DNA from: Chloroflexota bacterium
Lineage (GTDB): Bacteria > Chloroflexota > Dehalococcoidia > Lucifugimonadales > Lucifugimonadaceae
Length of the DNA stretch: 7,192 nucleotides
NCBI GenBank assembly: GCA_016210435.1
Contig: JACQUF010000139.1
Coordinates: forward strand, 1-7,192
Direction of reading: 5' to 3'
Positions 6,607 through 7,192 of this stretch are shown in pieces. The notes beneath the pieces are model-generated. The model saw only the letters and a list, made by a program, of their open reading frames with translations. It made no database searches and was not told the DNA's origin. Within the stretch, counting starts at the first letter, position 1; the number at the start of each line of letters is the position of its first letter. Made by a program: the position numbers and the translations under genes.

Positions 6607-7192
6607 ACCCGGGTCGTCGCGAGAAGGTCGTCGTACGTCTCGCGTCGCCGGATCACGCGGGGCTTACCCTGGTTCACCATCACGATAGCGGGCCGCCGCG
6701 CCATGTTGTAGTTGCTGGACATCGGGACCTGGTATGCGCCCGAGGCAGGCACCGCGATCATGTCACGCGGGTTTACTCGGGGCAGACCTACGTCCCGCGC
6801 GAGGATGTCTCCGGACTCGCAGTACCAACCCGCGATCGTCACCACTTCGTCATGCGGTTCGGAGATGCGATTGGCGCAGAACGCTGAATATTTGGAGCCG
6901 TAGATCGCGGGACGGATGTTGTCACCCATCCCGCCGTCAACGGACACATATTTCCTGACGCTCGGAATATCCTTCACCGCGCCCACCGTGTAGACGGCGA
7001 CCCCGGCACGCGCCACTATCGCGCGCCCCGGCTCGACGATCAGCGTAGGCTCTTCAAACCCCTGGGCATCGCAGGCGGCCCGCAGTGCGGTCACGATCGC
7101 CTTCGCATATTCGCCGACTGGCGGCGGCAGCCGGTCGGGCACATAGCCCGCAGCAAAGCCGCCGCCCGGACTGAACTCGCGCAGGTCCAGCC
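6603..7192 (-). CDS. lysA: Diaminopimelate decarboxylase (partial, N-terminus beyond right edge)
   Basis: This is the C-terminal 195 residues of a fold-type III PLP enzyme that decarboxylates meso-diaminopimelate to L-lysine, the last step of lysine synthesis in the cytosol. Visible marks are SPGGGF (PLP-phosphate region), VEPGRAIVARAG, the DGGM stretch, the catalytic CESGDIL and the GAYQVPMSSNYNMARRP segment with the cofactor-contacting Tyr. The PLP-binding lysine and the HIGS-type motif should lie to the right, outside the window. Full family length is about 420 residues, so slightly under half is visible. The reading frame is open to the edge. The stop TGA (6605-6603) overlaps the holB start by four bases. 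Related fold III decarboxylases for ornithine, arginine or carboxynorspermidine are possible, but CESGD and MSSNYN suit LysA best. Confidence 0.93.
   Translation of the reverse strand, partial: LDLREFSPGGGFAAGYVPDRLPPPVGEYAKAIVTALRAACDAQGFEEPTLIVEPGRAIVARAGVAVYTVGAVKDIPSVRKYVSVDGGMGDNIRPAIYGSKYSAFCANRISEPHDEVVTIAGWYCESGDILARDVGLPRVNPRDMIAVPASGAYQVPMSSNYNMARRPAIVMVNQGKPRVIRRRETYDDLLATTRV

Overview
This 7.2-kb GC-rich bacterial window carries six protein-coding genes, two of them cut by the window edges. I found no RNA genes, insertion sequences, CRISPR arrays or prophage genes. The layout is compact and looks chromosomal, with housekeeping and transport genes. The taxonomic signal is indirect. 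The DNA polymerase III delta-prime protein has a GPPGIGKM-type P-loop context and an FIIDGAE Walker B region, which from memory resemble Chloroflexota (Dehalococcoidia/SAR202-like) proteins. Acidobacteriota or another GC-rich soil or marine lineage cannot be excluded. Non-ATG starts are common here: probably TTG, TTG, TTG and GTG for four of the five genes whose start is visible.

Left part (1-2044): a class III PLP-dependent aminotransferase on the minus strand runs off the left edge. It is divergent from a plus-strand TSUP/TauE-SafE family membrane exporter (1175-2044). The 187-bp gap between them holds candidate -10 boxes for both directions.

Middle (2045-3755): a 252-bp spacer leads to a complete MgtE-type magnesium transporter (plus strand, start corrected to ATG 2297). 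Its stop codon lies inside a three-copy G-rich tandem repeat that fills the spacer between it and a convergent gene.

Right part (3756-7192): all on the minus strand. In transcription order these are lysA (diaminopimelate decarboxylase, N-terminus outside the window), holB (delta-prime clamp-loader subunit, start overlapping the lysA stop by 4 nt), a 193-bp spacer with hairpins, and an AMP-forming acyl-CoA synthetase most like the oxalate-CoA ligase (AAE3/Pcs60) group. lysA and holB look like one transcription unit. The synthetase may be read through or have its own leader.

I see no convincing new multi-gene system. The points most worth a second look are the altered pore-motif residues in MgtE, the G-rich repeat at the mgtE stop, the structured leader of the synthetase gene with a small overlapping ORF, and the divergent pairing of a TauE-like exporter with a class III aminotransferase.
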